Below, piece after piece: positions 26,249-34,652 of a DNA stretch of 64,000 nucleotides. The notes under the pieces are model-generated. The model ran no database searches. It worked only from the letters and a program-made list of their open reading frames with translations, and was not told the DNA's origin. The stretch lies in assembly GCA_048296855.1 (NCBI GenBank), contig CP182631.1; one strand, given 5' to 3'. The stretch is from Pseudocolwellia sp048296855. Lineage in GTDB: Bacteria > Pseudomonadota > Gammaproteobacteria > Enterobacterales > Alteromonadaceae. Every line of letters starts with the position of its first letter. The stretch's first letter is position 1. A program made the position numbers and the translations under genes.

Positions 26249-26416
26249 TACCTTTCTTTACTCTACTGTAGGTTCTAGTTGTCATTACAACAAATAATAT
26301 CAGTATCAAAAGTAAATCGCATAACTCTGACACTTAAAAACACATAGCTAATATCCAATTAATGCATTAACTCGATGAATGAACCTTGACAAATTTTAGA
26401 AACTGTAAGACTATAT

Positions 26417-26432
26417 AGACGTCTAAACGTCT
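26417..26432. promoter_or_regulatory. Tandem MetJ boxes (methionine repressor operator)
   Basis: AGACGTCTAAACGTCT is two adjacent 8-bp met boxes: one perfect AGACGTCT and one with two changes. It lies 18 bp before the GTG of the MTHFR-like gene, with a TTGACA at 26386 upstream. MetJ binds such tandem boxes when S-adenosylmethionine is abundant, so the downstream gene is probably repressed by methionine sufficiency. Confidence 0.75.
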
Positions 26433-26449
26433 ATAAAAGAATTTAACTT

Positions 26450-27430
26450 GTGAAAACAGAATCTGAATTAAAAGCACGATACAACGATATTCACCGAGGT
26501 GTTTATTTTATTGGTACAACTCCTCCTAAAAGTGACACACCACTTGAAGAAGTTGAAAGCATAGCAAATAAATTATTAGAGCGTGTAAGCGATATAGATT
26601 TTGATGGTTTAATTGTATACGACATTCAAGATGAAAACTCACGCACGAATAAACCACGACCGTTTCCTTTTAAATCGACCCATGATCCTCGATTATATTC
26701 ATCACTGTTAAACAAAAAGTCTAATCGCCCAGTGATTACTTATAAAAGTGTTGTTCAATCAAACGCTGACGACTTTAATTTGTGGGCAAGTGAAGCTTGG
26801 GAAAAATATGGCGTTAAAGATATCGTGTTAGTGGGCAGTCCATCTAAAAACAACACGATATCTCTTTCTTTAAAAAATGCTTACAACACACTAGTTTGCA
26901 ATGAAAATAATTTTTTTATTGGTGGTGTAACCATAGCTGAACGCCACGTAAGTAAAGGTAATGAACACCAAAGATTAATTGAGAAACACCAACAAGGTTG
27001 TAACTTTTTTATCTCACAAGCGATTTATAACCCACAAGCAACAATTGATATGCTGACTCGCTATGCCATTGAATGTAAAGAGCAAGGCTTAAAACCACAG
27101 CGTTTAATATTGACTTTTTCACCTTGTGGTAGTCAAAAAACGTTAGAATTTATTGATTGGTTAGGTGTAAGTGTTCCTGAGGCAACAAGTTTGCGTATAC
27201 TAAATGCTAACAACTCGTTATATGAATCTATCCGTATTTGTTCAAACAGTTTACAGCAAATTTTAGATGCTATATTACCTTACGACTTACCTTTAGGCTT
27301 AAATATTGAAAGTTTAACCAATCGTAAAGAAGAGATTGATGGCTCAATTCTGCTTTATAAACTATTACGCTCAAAAATGGAAAACTACTTAGCTAAAAAA
27401 GAACTTAATCTATTAATTAGCAAAGTTTAA
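26450..27430 (+). CDS. Methylenetetrahydrofolate reductase-like protein under MetJ control
   Basis: 326 residues starting at a GTG. It has the TIM-barrel pattern of the MTHFR superfamily: an early GVYFIGTTPP, FDGLIVYDIQDE, DIVLVGSPS, FFIGGVTIAERH and a FFISQAIYNPQAT segment like the F-x-x-T-Q motif of MetF. It is longer and more divergent than classical MetF (about 295), so it may be a flavin/folate enzyme variant and not the main reductase. The MetJ boxes 18 bp upstream put it in methionine metabolism. A DsbA/FrnE-like gene follows 57 bp later and may be co-transcribed. Confidence 0.75.
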   Translation: MKTESELKARYNDIHRGVYFIGTTPPKSDTPLEEVESIANKLLERVSDIDFDGLIVYDIQDENSRTNKPRPFPFKSTHDPRLYSSLLNKKSNRPVITYKSVVQSNADDFNLWASEAWEKYGVKDIVLVGSPSKNNTISLSLKNAYNTLVCNENNFFIGGVTIAERHVSKGNEHQRLIEKHQQGCNFFISQAIYNPQATIDMLTRYAIECKEQGLKPQRLILTFSPCGSQKTLEFIDWLGVSVPEATSLRILNANNSLYESIRICSNSLQQILDAILPYDLPLGLNIESLTNRKEEIDGSILLYKLLRSKMENYLAKKELNLLISKV

Positions 27431-27487
27431 TCTGTAACAATTAATTTTCATATCGGCTACCGAGCGATTAAATCATAAGGACTTATT

Positions 27488-28114
27488 TTGGATAAAATAC
27501 TTATTTATGTTCATGATCCTATGTGTAGCTGGTGCTGGGGATTTGAACCCGTTAGAAAGAAACTTTTTAACAGTTTACCGCCTGCAATTATCATTAAGCG
27601 ATTTGTTGGCGGCTTGGCTTCAGACTCTCATGATCCTATGCCAAAACAAATGCAAACTATGCTACAAAACACATGGCGTAAAATAGAACAGACAATTCCT
27701 GGTACTGAATTTAATTATGATTTTTGGACTAATTGTCAGCCAAGACGTTCAACTTACCCTTCAAACCGTGCTGTTATTGCTGCTCGCCAGCAAAGCTCTG
27801 AATACGATGAATTAATAACACACCGCATTCAACAGGCTTATTACACTGAAGCTAAAAACCCATCAGATGAAAGTACTTTAATTGAATTAGCCAAAGAAAT
27901 AGGATTAAACGTAGAACAATTTACTCAAGACATTCAGTCAGAAAAAATCGATGAATTATTCCAACAAGAGCTAAACTACACACGAAAGTTAGGTATGAAT
28001 AGTTTCCCAAGCTTAGCGTATCAAGTAGGTAATAAAGCGTATTCTATACAGTTAGACTACAATAATATGGAAAGCATGTTAGACCAAATCAAACAAATTG
28101 ATCAATTAAGCTAA
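27488..28114 (+). CDS. DsbA-family (FrnE-like) thioredoxin-fold protein
   Basis: 208 residues from a TTG start preceded by AAGGA. The N-terminus has DPMCSWCWGFEP, a CxxC active site in the arrangement of the DsbA/FrnE group of thiol oxidoreductases, with an inserted helical domain and NSFPSLAY carrying the cis-proline near residue 178. There is no signal peptide, so it should act in the cytoplasm, unlike true DsbA. It follows the MetJ-controlled gene by 57 bp. Confidence 0.85.
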   Translation: MDKILIYVHDPMCSWCWGFEPVRKKLFNSLPPAIIIKRFVGGLASDSHDPMPKQMQTMLQNTWRKIEQTIPGTEFNYDFWTNCQPRRSTYPSNRAVIAARQQSSEYDELITHRIQQAYYTEAKNPSDESTLIELAKEIGLNVEQFTQDIQSEKIDELFQQELNYTRKLGMNSFPSLAYQVGNKAYSIQLDYNNMESMLDQIKQIDQLS

Positions 28115-28176
28115 TATCGATTTATTAGTGAGGTTGATATAGCTTATCTGCTTATTATAAAGCACAAGGAGTTACT

Positions 28177-28380
28177 TTGAAGCTAATAATGAAAACTGAA
28201 TTTGATAATCTTAGATTAAATACAGATCATCAATATGACGTAGATAACAATGGCGACAAGCATGTAGTCAAGATATATTGCAATAACCAACTTATCGCAA
28301 AAAAAATCAAACTTAAAAAGTCGATCCGCTTTTTTGGTGCAGAGGGTTATCAAAAGCATTTAACTGATACTGAAGAGTAA
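28177..28380 (+). CDS. Small hypothetical protein
   Basis: 67 residues, charged, no membrane segment or recognised motif; a DVDNNGDKHVVKIYCNNQLI stretch suggests a small beta-rich protein. A strong AAGGAG at 28166-28171 sits 5 bp before the TTG at 28177 and too far from the ATG at 28189, so the TTG is chosen. It follows the FrnE-like gene by 62 bp. Function unknown. Confidence 0.6.
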   Translation: MKLIMKTEFDNLRLNTDHQYDVDNNGDKHVVKIYCNNQLIAKKIKLKKSIRFFGAEGYQKHLTDTEE

Positions 28381-28466
28381 CCTCCCTATTTACAGCGAAT
28401 AAAAACAATTGAAGCCTAGCTGCTAAGTTGAAAGTAGGCTTCTCAATCCGTCTAAACTTCCTATAT

Positions 28467-28538
28467 ATACCAATCGCAATAACCAATTGATCATTTATAC
28501 TCGTCTAAAATAGCTCAATTCATTAACGCGTTTGGTAT
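28467..28538. mobile_element. 72-bp MITE-like element
   Basis: The ends are inverted repeats, ATACCAATCGC and GCGTTTGGTAT (one mismatch), flanked by TATAT-type sequence on both sides. No coding capacity. The first eight bases, ATACCAAT, are the same as the ends of the IS630 copies at 36579-39484, so it could be mobilised by that kind of transposase. Confidence 0.6.
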
Positions 28539-28554
28539 TATATATTTTTAAATT

Positions 28555-28899
28555 CTATTTTTTTAACATAGATTTTAAATCAGCAAATGGATTATAAGTG
28601 GCTTGTTCTTGCTGGCTATCGCCCGGTTTAACTTCAGTACTATAATTCGCATGATCTGTGTATTTAGCATGTTCATTATCATGGCAATAGATACATAAGA
28701 GCTCCCAATTAGAACCATCATTAGGATTGTTGGTGTGGTCGTGATCGATATGATGAACCGTTAATTCTCTAATATTAGAATATTCAAATTCTCGAGCACA
28801 ACGTCCACAAACCCAAGGATATAATTTTAATGCTCTATCTCTGTAGCCTTTTTCTTGGCTTTTATAATTAGCACTAGTGCCGTATCTATCTGAGGACAT
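28555..28899 (-). CDS. YajD-family HNH nuclease domain protein
   Basis: 114 residues. It has CGRC near residue 31, VHHIDHD near residue 48, NDGSNWELLC and CIYCHDNEH, which together form the HNH nuclease fold with a structural zinc. This order is that of YajD, a small HNH protein of unknown role. The gene stands alone, with a MITE-like element just past its 3' end. Confidence 0.88.
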   Translation of the reverse strand: MSSDRYGTSANYKSQEKGYRDRALKLYPWVCGRCAREFEYSNIRELTVHHIDHDHTNNPNDGSNWELLCIYCHDNEHAKYTDHANYSTEVKPGDSQQEQATYNPFADLKSMLKK

Positions 28900-29064
28900 A
28901 CTCTACTCTCTTATTTCTTTTTATGATTTCTTCTCACACCAATTAATGCAAAGTCATCATCTTTATAAGTCTTTAAGGGGATTATATAACTACCTAATGA
29001 AAAACAAACAATTAATTTGGTGTTAATTGACGTAATAAATATAGAGACTCTTCAAGCGACACAT

Positions 29065-29100
29065 ATAAAAAAGCCCACTTAAAATTAATTAAGCAGGCTG
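29065..29100 (-). terminator. Rho-independent terminator after the ETF-QO gene
   Basis: On the minus strand AGCCTGCTTAA pairs imperfectly with TTAAGTGGGCT, followed by six Ts. It lies about 30 bp past the stop codon. Confidence 0.75.
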
Positions 29101-29131
29101 TTATTAATAAAAATTGTTAGACATGATGAAA

Positions 29132-30781
29132 TTACATATTCGGATAATTTGGTCCACCCGTACCTTCTGGTGTTACCCAAGTAATGTTTTGACTTGGATC
29201 TTTAATATCACAGGTTTTACAGTGAATACAGTTTTGTGAATTAATAACAAACTTATCACCTTCACTTGTCGATTCAATTTCGTAAACGCCAGCAGGACAA
29301 TAACGCTGTGCGGGCTCTGCATATTTAGCTAAGTTTACACTAATAGGAATACTGGCATCGGCAAGTTTTAAATGGCATGGTTGCTCTTCAGCATGATTGG
29401 TATTTGATATAAATACCGAAGATAGTTTATCAAAACTAAGTACGTTATCAGGCTTAGGGTAATTAATTACCGGTGCATCCGCCGCAAGTTTAAGTTGCGC
29501 ATGATCTAAAGAATCGTCTTTAAAGTTAAAAGGTAATTTACCGCCAAAAAAGTTTTGATCAATTGTGTTATACGCACCACCTACAAAGGTACCAAACTTA
29601 TGCATAACAGGGCCAAAATTACGCGTTTTATAAAGTTCGTCGTATAACCACGAAGCTTTAATTTTATCAGTAAACGAGGTAAGGTCTTTTCCGCCTTCAT
29701 CGCCTGCTGAAATGGCCTCAAAAATAGCTTCGGCGGCAAGCATACCTGATTTCATAGCGGTATGATTACCTTTGATTTTAGCGTAATTAATTGTTCCAGC
29801 ATCGCAACCAACAAGTAAGCCACCCGGCATTGTCATTTTAGGTAAAGAATTCAAACCACCTTTTGCCATAGCACGAGCACCGTAAGATACGCGTTTACCA
29901 CCTGCTAAATATTGACTAATTTGGGGATGATGCTTATAACGCTGAAATTCATCAAATGGACTTAAATGTGGATTGCTGTAACTTAAATCAATAATCAAAC
30001 CAACAAACACTTGATTATTTTCTGCATGATATAAGTAGCCACCGCCGTTAGTATCTGACTCTAAAGGCCAACCAGCACTATGTATCACTAAACCTTCTTG
30101 GTGTTTTTCTGGTGCTATATCCCAAATTTCTTTAAAACCAATACCATAATGCTGAGGTGAAGAATCAGCATCTAAACCAAACTTAGCAATCAATTCTTTA
30201 CCTAAATGTCCGCGACAACCTTCAGCAAAAACGGTATATTTCGCGCGTAATTCCATACCCGGCTCAAATGAATCTTTAGGGTTACCTTCTGCATCTAACC
30301 CCATATCCCCCGTAATAATCCCTGCTACGCTATTATCATCATTATAAATAACTTCTTGAGCTGGAAATCCAGGAAAAATTTCAACACCTAATTGCTCTGC
30401 TTGTTCTGCTAACCAACGACATATATTGCCCATACTTACAATAAAGTTACCTTCGTTATGCATTGTTTTAGGCACAGCAATGTTAGGTAATTTAATAGCT
30501 TTTTCTTCACCAGTGAAATAGTAAATATCATCACCTGTTACAGCTGTGTTTAATGGTGCGCCTTTTTCTTTCCAATCGGGAAATAATTCATTCATCGCTG
30601 TAGGTTCGAATACAGCACCAGACAGAATATGAGCGCCAACCTCAGAGCCTTTCTCTACGACGCACACCATTAATTCTTGTTCATTTTTTTGTGCAAGTTG
30701 CATAAGTTGACATGCTGTAGCTAAACCTGATGGCCCTGCTCCAACAATTACAACATCAAACTCCATAGATTCACGTTCCAT
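29132..30781 (-). CDS. Electron-transfer flavoprotein:ubiquinone oxidoreductase
   Basis: 549 residues. It passes electrons from reduced ETF into the quinone pool at the membrane. The FAD-binding VVIVGAGPSGLATA is at residue 10, and the C-terminal ferredoxin-like domain has CPAGVYEI and CIHCKTCDIKDP, the four cysteines of the 4Fe-4S cluster, ending with GGPNYPNM as in known ETF-QO. It is divergent from etfB-etfA across a 300-bp region with two PsrA-like palindromes, so all three genes are probably co-regulated for fatty acid or amino acid oxidation. Confidence 0.95.
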   Translation of the reverse strand: MERESMEFDVVIVGAGPSGLATACQLMQLAQKNEQELMVCVVEKGSEVGAHILSGAVFEPTAMNELFPDWKEKGAPLNTAVTGDDIYYFTGEEKAIKLPNIAVPKTMHNEGNFIVSMGNICRWLAEQAEQLGVEIFPGFPAQEVIYNDDNSVAGIITGDMGLDAEGNPKDSFEPGMELRAKYTVFAEGCRGHLGKELIAKFGLDADSSPQHYGIGFKEIWDIAPEKHQEGLVIHSAGWPLESDTNGGGYLYHAENNQVFVGLIIDLSYSNPHLSPFDEFQRYKHHPQISQYLAGGKRVSYGARAMAKGGLNSLPKMTMPGGLLVGCDAGTINYAKIKGNHTAMKSGMLAAEAIFEAISAGDEGGKDLTSFTDKIKASWLYDELYKTRNFGPVMHKFGTFVGGAYNTIDQNFFGGKLPFNFKDDSLDHAQLKLAADAPVINYPKPDNVLSFDKLSSVFISNTNHAEEQPCHLKLADASIPISVNLAKYAEPAQRYCPAGVYEIESTSEGDKFVINSQNCIHCKTCDIKDPSQNITWVTPEGTGGPNYPNM

Positions 30782-31084
30782 AATATCCCCCTGAAAAAAT
30801 AGACAATCAAATTATTTCAAACACTCGTTTGATTTTCAAACACCTGTTTGATAATATCAACAATTATAGATAAATGGTATGTAAATACTATCTTGTAATG
30901 AAATATTTACTGAGAAAGTTTTTTATCGCTTAGTTTACATTGCGTGATTTACACAATATAGCTAAGCTTCGCTTACTCTACACAGCTAATTTTTCAAACA
31001 ATCTTTGTATTAGCGACTAAGATTAAACATAGAAAAATTTAAATACTTAATAATTACAAACAACATGCACCATCAGAGGCTACG
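30782..31084. other. Divergent promoter region of ETF-QO and etfBA
   Basis: About 300 bp without a gene. The half close to ETF-QO holds the two palindromes listed separately. The remainder is AT-rich with no further structure I can name. Confidence 0.6.
30817..30851. promoter_or_regulatory. Two PsrA/TetR-like operators
   Basis: TCAAACACTCGTTTGA (30817-30832) and TCAAACACCTGTTTGA (30836-30851) are two near-perfect palindromes with centres 19 bp apart. The CAAAC-N4-GTTTG form resembles motifs reported for the fatty-acid regulator PsrA in marine gammaproteobacteria. They lie 36-70 bp upstream of the ETF-QO start. Confidence 0.6.
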
Positions 31085-31837
31085 ATGAAAATATTAGTAC
31101 CTATAAAACGTGTAATTGATTACAACGTAAAAGTTCGCGTTAAAGCAGACCATTCAGATGTTGATCTTGCTAACGTAAAAATGTCACTTAACCCTTTTTG
31201 TGAGATTGCAGTAGAAGAAGCTGTTCGTCTTAAAGAGGCTGGAACAGCAACTGAAATTGTAGTGGTTTCTATTGGCAATAAATCTTGCCAAGAACAACTC
31301 AGAACCGCATTAGCGCTGGGTGCTGATCGTGCAATACATATTGATACTGAAGAAAAATTAGAATCAATCAATGTTGCTAAGTTACTTCAAAAAATCGTTG
31401 AAGAAGAACAACCTCAATTAGTTATTTTAGGTAAACAGTCTATTGATAGCGACAATAACCAAACAGGCCAAATGCTTGCAGCCCTAACAGGTATGGCACA
31501 AGGTACATTTGCTTCAAACGTTGTTGTTGAAGGTGATAAAGTTAATGTTACTCGTGAAGTAGACAGCGGTTTACAAACCGTTGCGTTAAATTTACCTGCA
31601 ATTGTAACAACTGACCTTCGTTTAAATGAACCACGCTATGCTAAATTGCCAGACATAATGAAAGCTAAGCGTAAGCCTTTAGATGTTAAAGCTGCAGCTG
31701 ATTTTGGTATTAACTTAACACCTCGCAGTAATGTTATTAAGGTAACTCCACCAGCAGAGCGTCAAGCAGGTATTGTTGTTAGTAGTATTGATGAATTAAT
31801 TGAAAAATTAAAAAATGAAGCGAAGGTGATCTCATGA
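31085..31837 (+). CDS. etfB: Electron transfer flavoprotein subunit beta
   Basis: 250 residues beginning KILVPIKRVIDYNVKVRV, with the typical SLNPFCEIAVEEAVRLKE and LALGADRAIHI blocks that bind AMP. GKQSIDSDNNQTGQM is the conserved segment before the recognition loop. With EtfA it forms the soluble electron carrier accepting electrons from acyl-CoA dehydrogenases and passing them to ETF-QO. Its last codons overlap the EtfA start (ATGA), so the two are translationally coupled. Confidence 0.95.
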   Translation: MKILVPIKRVIDYNVKVRVKADHSDVDLANVKMSLNPFCEIAVEEAVRLKEAGTATEIVVVSIGNKSCQEQLRTALALGADRAIHIDTEEKLESINVAKLLQKIVEEEQPQLVILGKQSIDSDNNQTGQMLAALTGMAQGTFASNVVVEGDKVNVTREVDSGLQTVALNLPAIVTTDLRLNEPRYAKLPDIMKAKRKPLDVKAAADFGINLTPRSNVIKVTPPAERQAGIVVSSIDELIEKLKNEAKVIS

Positions 31838-32760
31838 GTATTCTAGTATTTGCAGAGCATGATAACAAAAGCTTAAAAGCAGACACTTTAAAAACTGTAG
31901 CGGCCGCTCAAGCCATTGGTGGCGATATTCATATACTTGTTGCTGGCTCAAATTGTGCTGATGTTGCAACTGAAGCAGCAAAAGTAAATGGCGTAAGTAA
32001 AGTTTTAGTTGCTGATAATGCCGCTTATGAACACCAACTAGCAGAAAACATTAGTTTACTTGTAACCGAACTTGCTACTGATTATGACTACATTTTAGCA
32101 ACAGCATTAACAACGGGTAAAAACTTTATGCCTCGCGTTGCTGCTTTATTAGATGTCGCTCAAATTTCAGATATTATTGCTGTTGAGAGTGCTGATACTT
32201 TTGTACGACCTATCTATGCTGGTAACGCTATTGCTACAGTGCAAAGCTTAGACAGTAAAAAAATAATCACTGTTAGATCTACAGGTTTCGATCCTGTTGC
32301 TACCGACGGTAATGCTGAAGTAGTTGCTATTGATTCAGTTCAAGATGCAGCTATTTCATCACACGTTAGTGACGAAATATCTAAATCAGAACGTCCAGAT
32401 TTAGGTGCGGCTAACATCGTTATTTCTGGAGGTCGCGGTATGCAAAATGGTGAAAACTTTGCATTGCTTGAAGGTATTGCTGATAAACTAGGAGCCGCTA
32501 TTGGTGCTTCTCGTGCTGCTGTTGATGCAGGCTTTGTACCTAACGACATGCAAGTTGGGCAAACAGGTAAAATTGTTGCTCCTAACTTATACATAGCTGT
32601 TGGTATTTCTGGTGCTATTCAGCATTTAGCAGGCATGAAAGACTCTAAAATTATTGTTGCTATTAACAAAGATCCTGAAGCTCCTATTTTCCAAGTAGCA
32701 GATTATGGTTTAGTGGCAGACTTATTTGATGCTTTACCGGAATTAGAAAGTAAACTATAA
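31834..32760 (+). CDS. etfA: Electron transfer flavoprotein subunit alpha
   Basis: 308 residues. The C-terminal half carries the FAD site: SGGRGM near residue 199, VGQTGKIVAPNLYIAVGISGAIQHLAGM near residues 245-273 (the ETF-alpha signature) and INKDPEAPIF. The start overlaps the EtfB stop by 4 bp. A terminator follows at 32785. Confidence 0.96.
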   Translation: MSILVFAEHDNKSLKADTLKTVAAAQAIGGDIHILVAGSNCADVATEAAKVNGVSKVLVADNAAYEHQLAENISLLVTELATDYDYILATALTTGKNFMPRVAALLDVAQISDIIAVESADTFVRPIYAGNAIATVQSLDSKKIITVRSTGFDPVATDGNAEVVAIDSVQDAAISSHVSDEISKSERPDLGAANIVISGGRGMQNGENFALLEGIADKLGAAIGASRAAVDAGFVPNDMQVGQTGKIVAPNLYIAVGISGAIQHLAGMKDSKIIVAINKDPEAPIFQVADYGLVADLFDALPELESKL

Positions 32761-32784
32761 AATTTATTATTCTCGCCGTATAAT

Positions 32785-32810
32785 AAAGCCACTAATATGT
32801 GGCTTTTTTT
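32785..32810 (+). terminator. Rho-independent terminator after etfA
   Basis: AAAGCCAC pairs with GTGGCTTT around TAATAT, followed by Ts. It lies 25 bp after the etfA stop. Confidence 0.85.
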
Positions 32811-32838
32811 ATATTTAAAAATCAATAACTAGGTATTT

Positions 32839-33165
32839 ATGAACGACAATAACTCAACTTTGGTCTACTCTACTGATAGCGGAAGGATTAAAGAACAAGA
32901 TAAAAGCAATACAATTACCCCGTCAGATGGTTTTGCAAAAGTAAGGCGTGAAACCAAAGGACGTAAAGGAAAAGGTGTAATTACTATTTCAGGTTTGGGT
33001 CTTGATACTGCTGCATTAAAAGATCTTGCGAAAAAATTAAAGAAAACCTGTGGGACCGGTGGTAGTGTTGTTGGCGAAGTTATTGAAGTTCAAGGCGACA
33101 AAAGGGATACTATCAAGCAAGTACTTGAAAAAAATGGTTTTAAGGTTAAATTTGTTGGTGGTTAA
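32839..33165 (+). CDS. yciH: SUI1-domain protein YciH
   Basis: 108 residues; the C-terminal 80 form a SUI1/eIF1 domain with KGVITISGLGLDT, TCGTGGSVVGEVIEVQGD and VLEKNGFKVKFVGG. YciH binds the ribosome and influences start-site fidelity. It stands between the etfA terminator and the two-receiver regulator gene, which starts 37 bp later and may share its transcript. Confidence 0.92.
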   Translation: MNDNNSTLVYSTDSGRIKEQDKSNTITPSDGFAKVRRETKGRKGKGVITISGLGLDTAALKDLAKKLKKTCGTGGSVVGEVIEVQGDKRDTIKQVLEKNGFKVKFVGG

Positions 33166-33202
33166 ATAGCACTAATAAATTGTGTTCATTTAAAGGAAAA
33201 AC

Positions 33203-34000
33203 ATGACAACAATGAATCCGAGTGACATCTCTATTTTAGTAGTAGAGCCATCAGATACTCAACGAAAAATAATTACCAATGAGCTGAAAAAGCAAGGTGT
33301 TACTGAATTATCATCAGCAAAAACAGTAAGCGAAGCATTAAGTATTGTTGAGCGTCATTCCTACGACTTAATTACTAGTGCTATGTATTTTGATGACGGT
33401 ACTGCATTAGATCTTCTCAAAAAAATCCGAGCAAACGATAAGATTTCTGATACCGCTTTTATGCTAGTAAGTAGCGAACATAAGAGAGAGAGTTTAGAAG
33501 AATTTAAACAGTCTGGAGTTATTGCATTACTTCCTAAACCTTTTACCCACGATCATCTCGCAGCAGCGATTAATACAACGATTGATTTATTATCTGTTGA
33601 TGAGTTAGAACTAGAACATTTTGATGTTCACGAAATTAGAGTATTACTTGTGGATGACAGTCGTTTAGCCCGTAATCACATTAAACGCGTGCTAAACAAC
33701 CTAGGTATGATGAAAGTAACTGAAGCTGTAGATGGTCAACAAGCAATAAACTTGTTACAAGACAATATGTTTGACCTCATCGTAACTGATTATAATATGC
33801 CAGAGGTAGATGGAAGAGAATTAACCCGTTATGTTCGTGAACAAAGCCAACAATCACACTTACCTATTTTAATGGTAACCAGTGAAAGTAATGATACTCA
33901 CCTTGCTAACATTGAACAAGATGGCGTCAATGCACTTTGTGACAAACCCTTTGAGCCTCAAGTGGTTAAGCAGATTTTATATAAACTTCTTGAGCATTAA
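33203..34000 (+). CDS. Two-receiver response regulator (pseudo-receiver plus receiver)
   Basis: 265 residues made of two receiver domains and no output domain. In the first (about 8-125) the acidic pair is replaced (VVEPSD) and the phospho-acceptor position reads ITSAMYFDDG, with Ser for Asp, so it should not be phosphorylated; a KPF motif remains. The second (about 147-265) is canonical: LLVDDSR, VTDYNMPEVDG, MVTSE, CDKPF. Such proteins act through protein contacts. SD-like AAAGGAAA precedes the start. No kinase gene is adjacent. Confidence 0.9.
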   Translation: MTTMNPSDISILVVEPSDTQRKIITNELKKQGVTELSSAKTVSEALSIVERHSYDLITSAMYFDDGTALDLLKKIRANDKISDTAFMLVSSEHKRESLEEFKQSGVIALLPKPFTHDHLAAAINTTIDLLSVDELELEHFDVHEIRVLLVDDSRLARNHIKRVLNNLGMMKVTEAVDGQQAINLLQDNMFDLIVTDYNMPEVDGRELTRYVREQSQQSHLPILMVTSESNDTHLANIEQDGVNALCDKPFEPQVVKQILYKLLEH

Positions 34001-34032
34001 GCTCCCTAGTTTCAATAGCTTGATTCATTATT

Positions 34033-34063
34033 ACCTTATTAATAACTAATTTATTAATAAGGT
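34033..34063. terminator. Perfect AT-rich hairpin, possible bidirectional terminator
   Basis: ACCTTATTAATAA pairs base for base with TTATTAATAAGGT around CTAAT. It lies 33 bp after the two-receiver gene and before the small convergent frame. T-runs are weak, so the terminator role is tentative. Confidence 0.5.
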
Positions 34064-34076
34064 ATAAATTAGCTTT

Positions 34077-34238
34077 TCAATATCCCATATTTTTTAACTT
34101 TCTCGCTATTTTATTATGGAATACTTCTAATCGTTGAGCTAACAAACGCGTAGTAGAAAACTCAAGATAAAGATTAATGAGTAAATTACACTCAAAGTTT
34201 TCTTTTTCATATTCCCAATTACCATAAGAAATAAGCAT
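34077..34238 (-). pseudogene. Small frame or gene remnant next to MITE copy 2
   Basis: A 53-residue minus-strand frame from an ATG at 34238 to a TGA at 34077. The translation is protein-like (LLINLYLEF, TTRLLAQRLEVFHNK, ARKLKNMGY), with a regular amphipathic C-terminal helix. The open frame continues upstream of the ATG into the MITE that begins at 34257, so this may be the C-terminal remnant of a gene cut by the element. I do not recognise the family. Upstream of the MITE I could not find a convincing N-terminal part. Confidence 0.35.
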
Positions 34239-34256
34239 ATCAGTAGGGTTAGTATA

Positions 34257-34534
34257 TATACCACCTCAAGATGCTCGTTTCAGGACGACTGAATGGATCA
34301 TGATCAAGGCGCATATTTTTATTAATGGTTACTCCCTTAAAAACAGATGGAACAATGATCATGGTTTCCTCATCCGTCTCTGAAAGTCTGTTTTATAAAC
34401 GTTTTACACGGTGTTATTGATTTCGAGAATGTTCCGACATGTATGTACTTAGATTTTGTTTAGAACGTCAAATCTGTGCCTAAAGACGTTTCTAATTACA
34501 GCTGAATCCTACATCTTGAAGTGGTTTGGGTATA
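34257..34534. mobile_element. MITE-like repeat, copy 2 (about 278 bp)
   Basis: Inverted ends, TATACCACCTCAAGATG on the left and, read from the right, TATACCCAAACCACTTCAAG. The interior shares TAATGGTTACTCCCTTA and CTTAGATTTTGTTT with copy 1 at 16970-17252. No coding capacity. It makes up most of the 650-bp gap between the two-receiver gene and the HIT gene; the 34535-34652 stretch shows nothing I can name. Confidence 0.7.
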
Positions 34535-34652
34535 GACGATCTAATACCTGACTTAAAAGAAGCTTTATATAAAGTGATACTTATAATAAAAGTGTAGGAT
34601 AACAACTAAACACTTCAAGATAAGTAGTCTATTACTTATTCAAAGTAACTTA

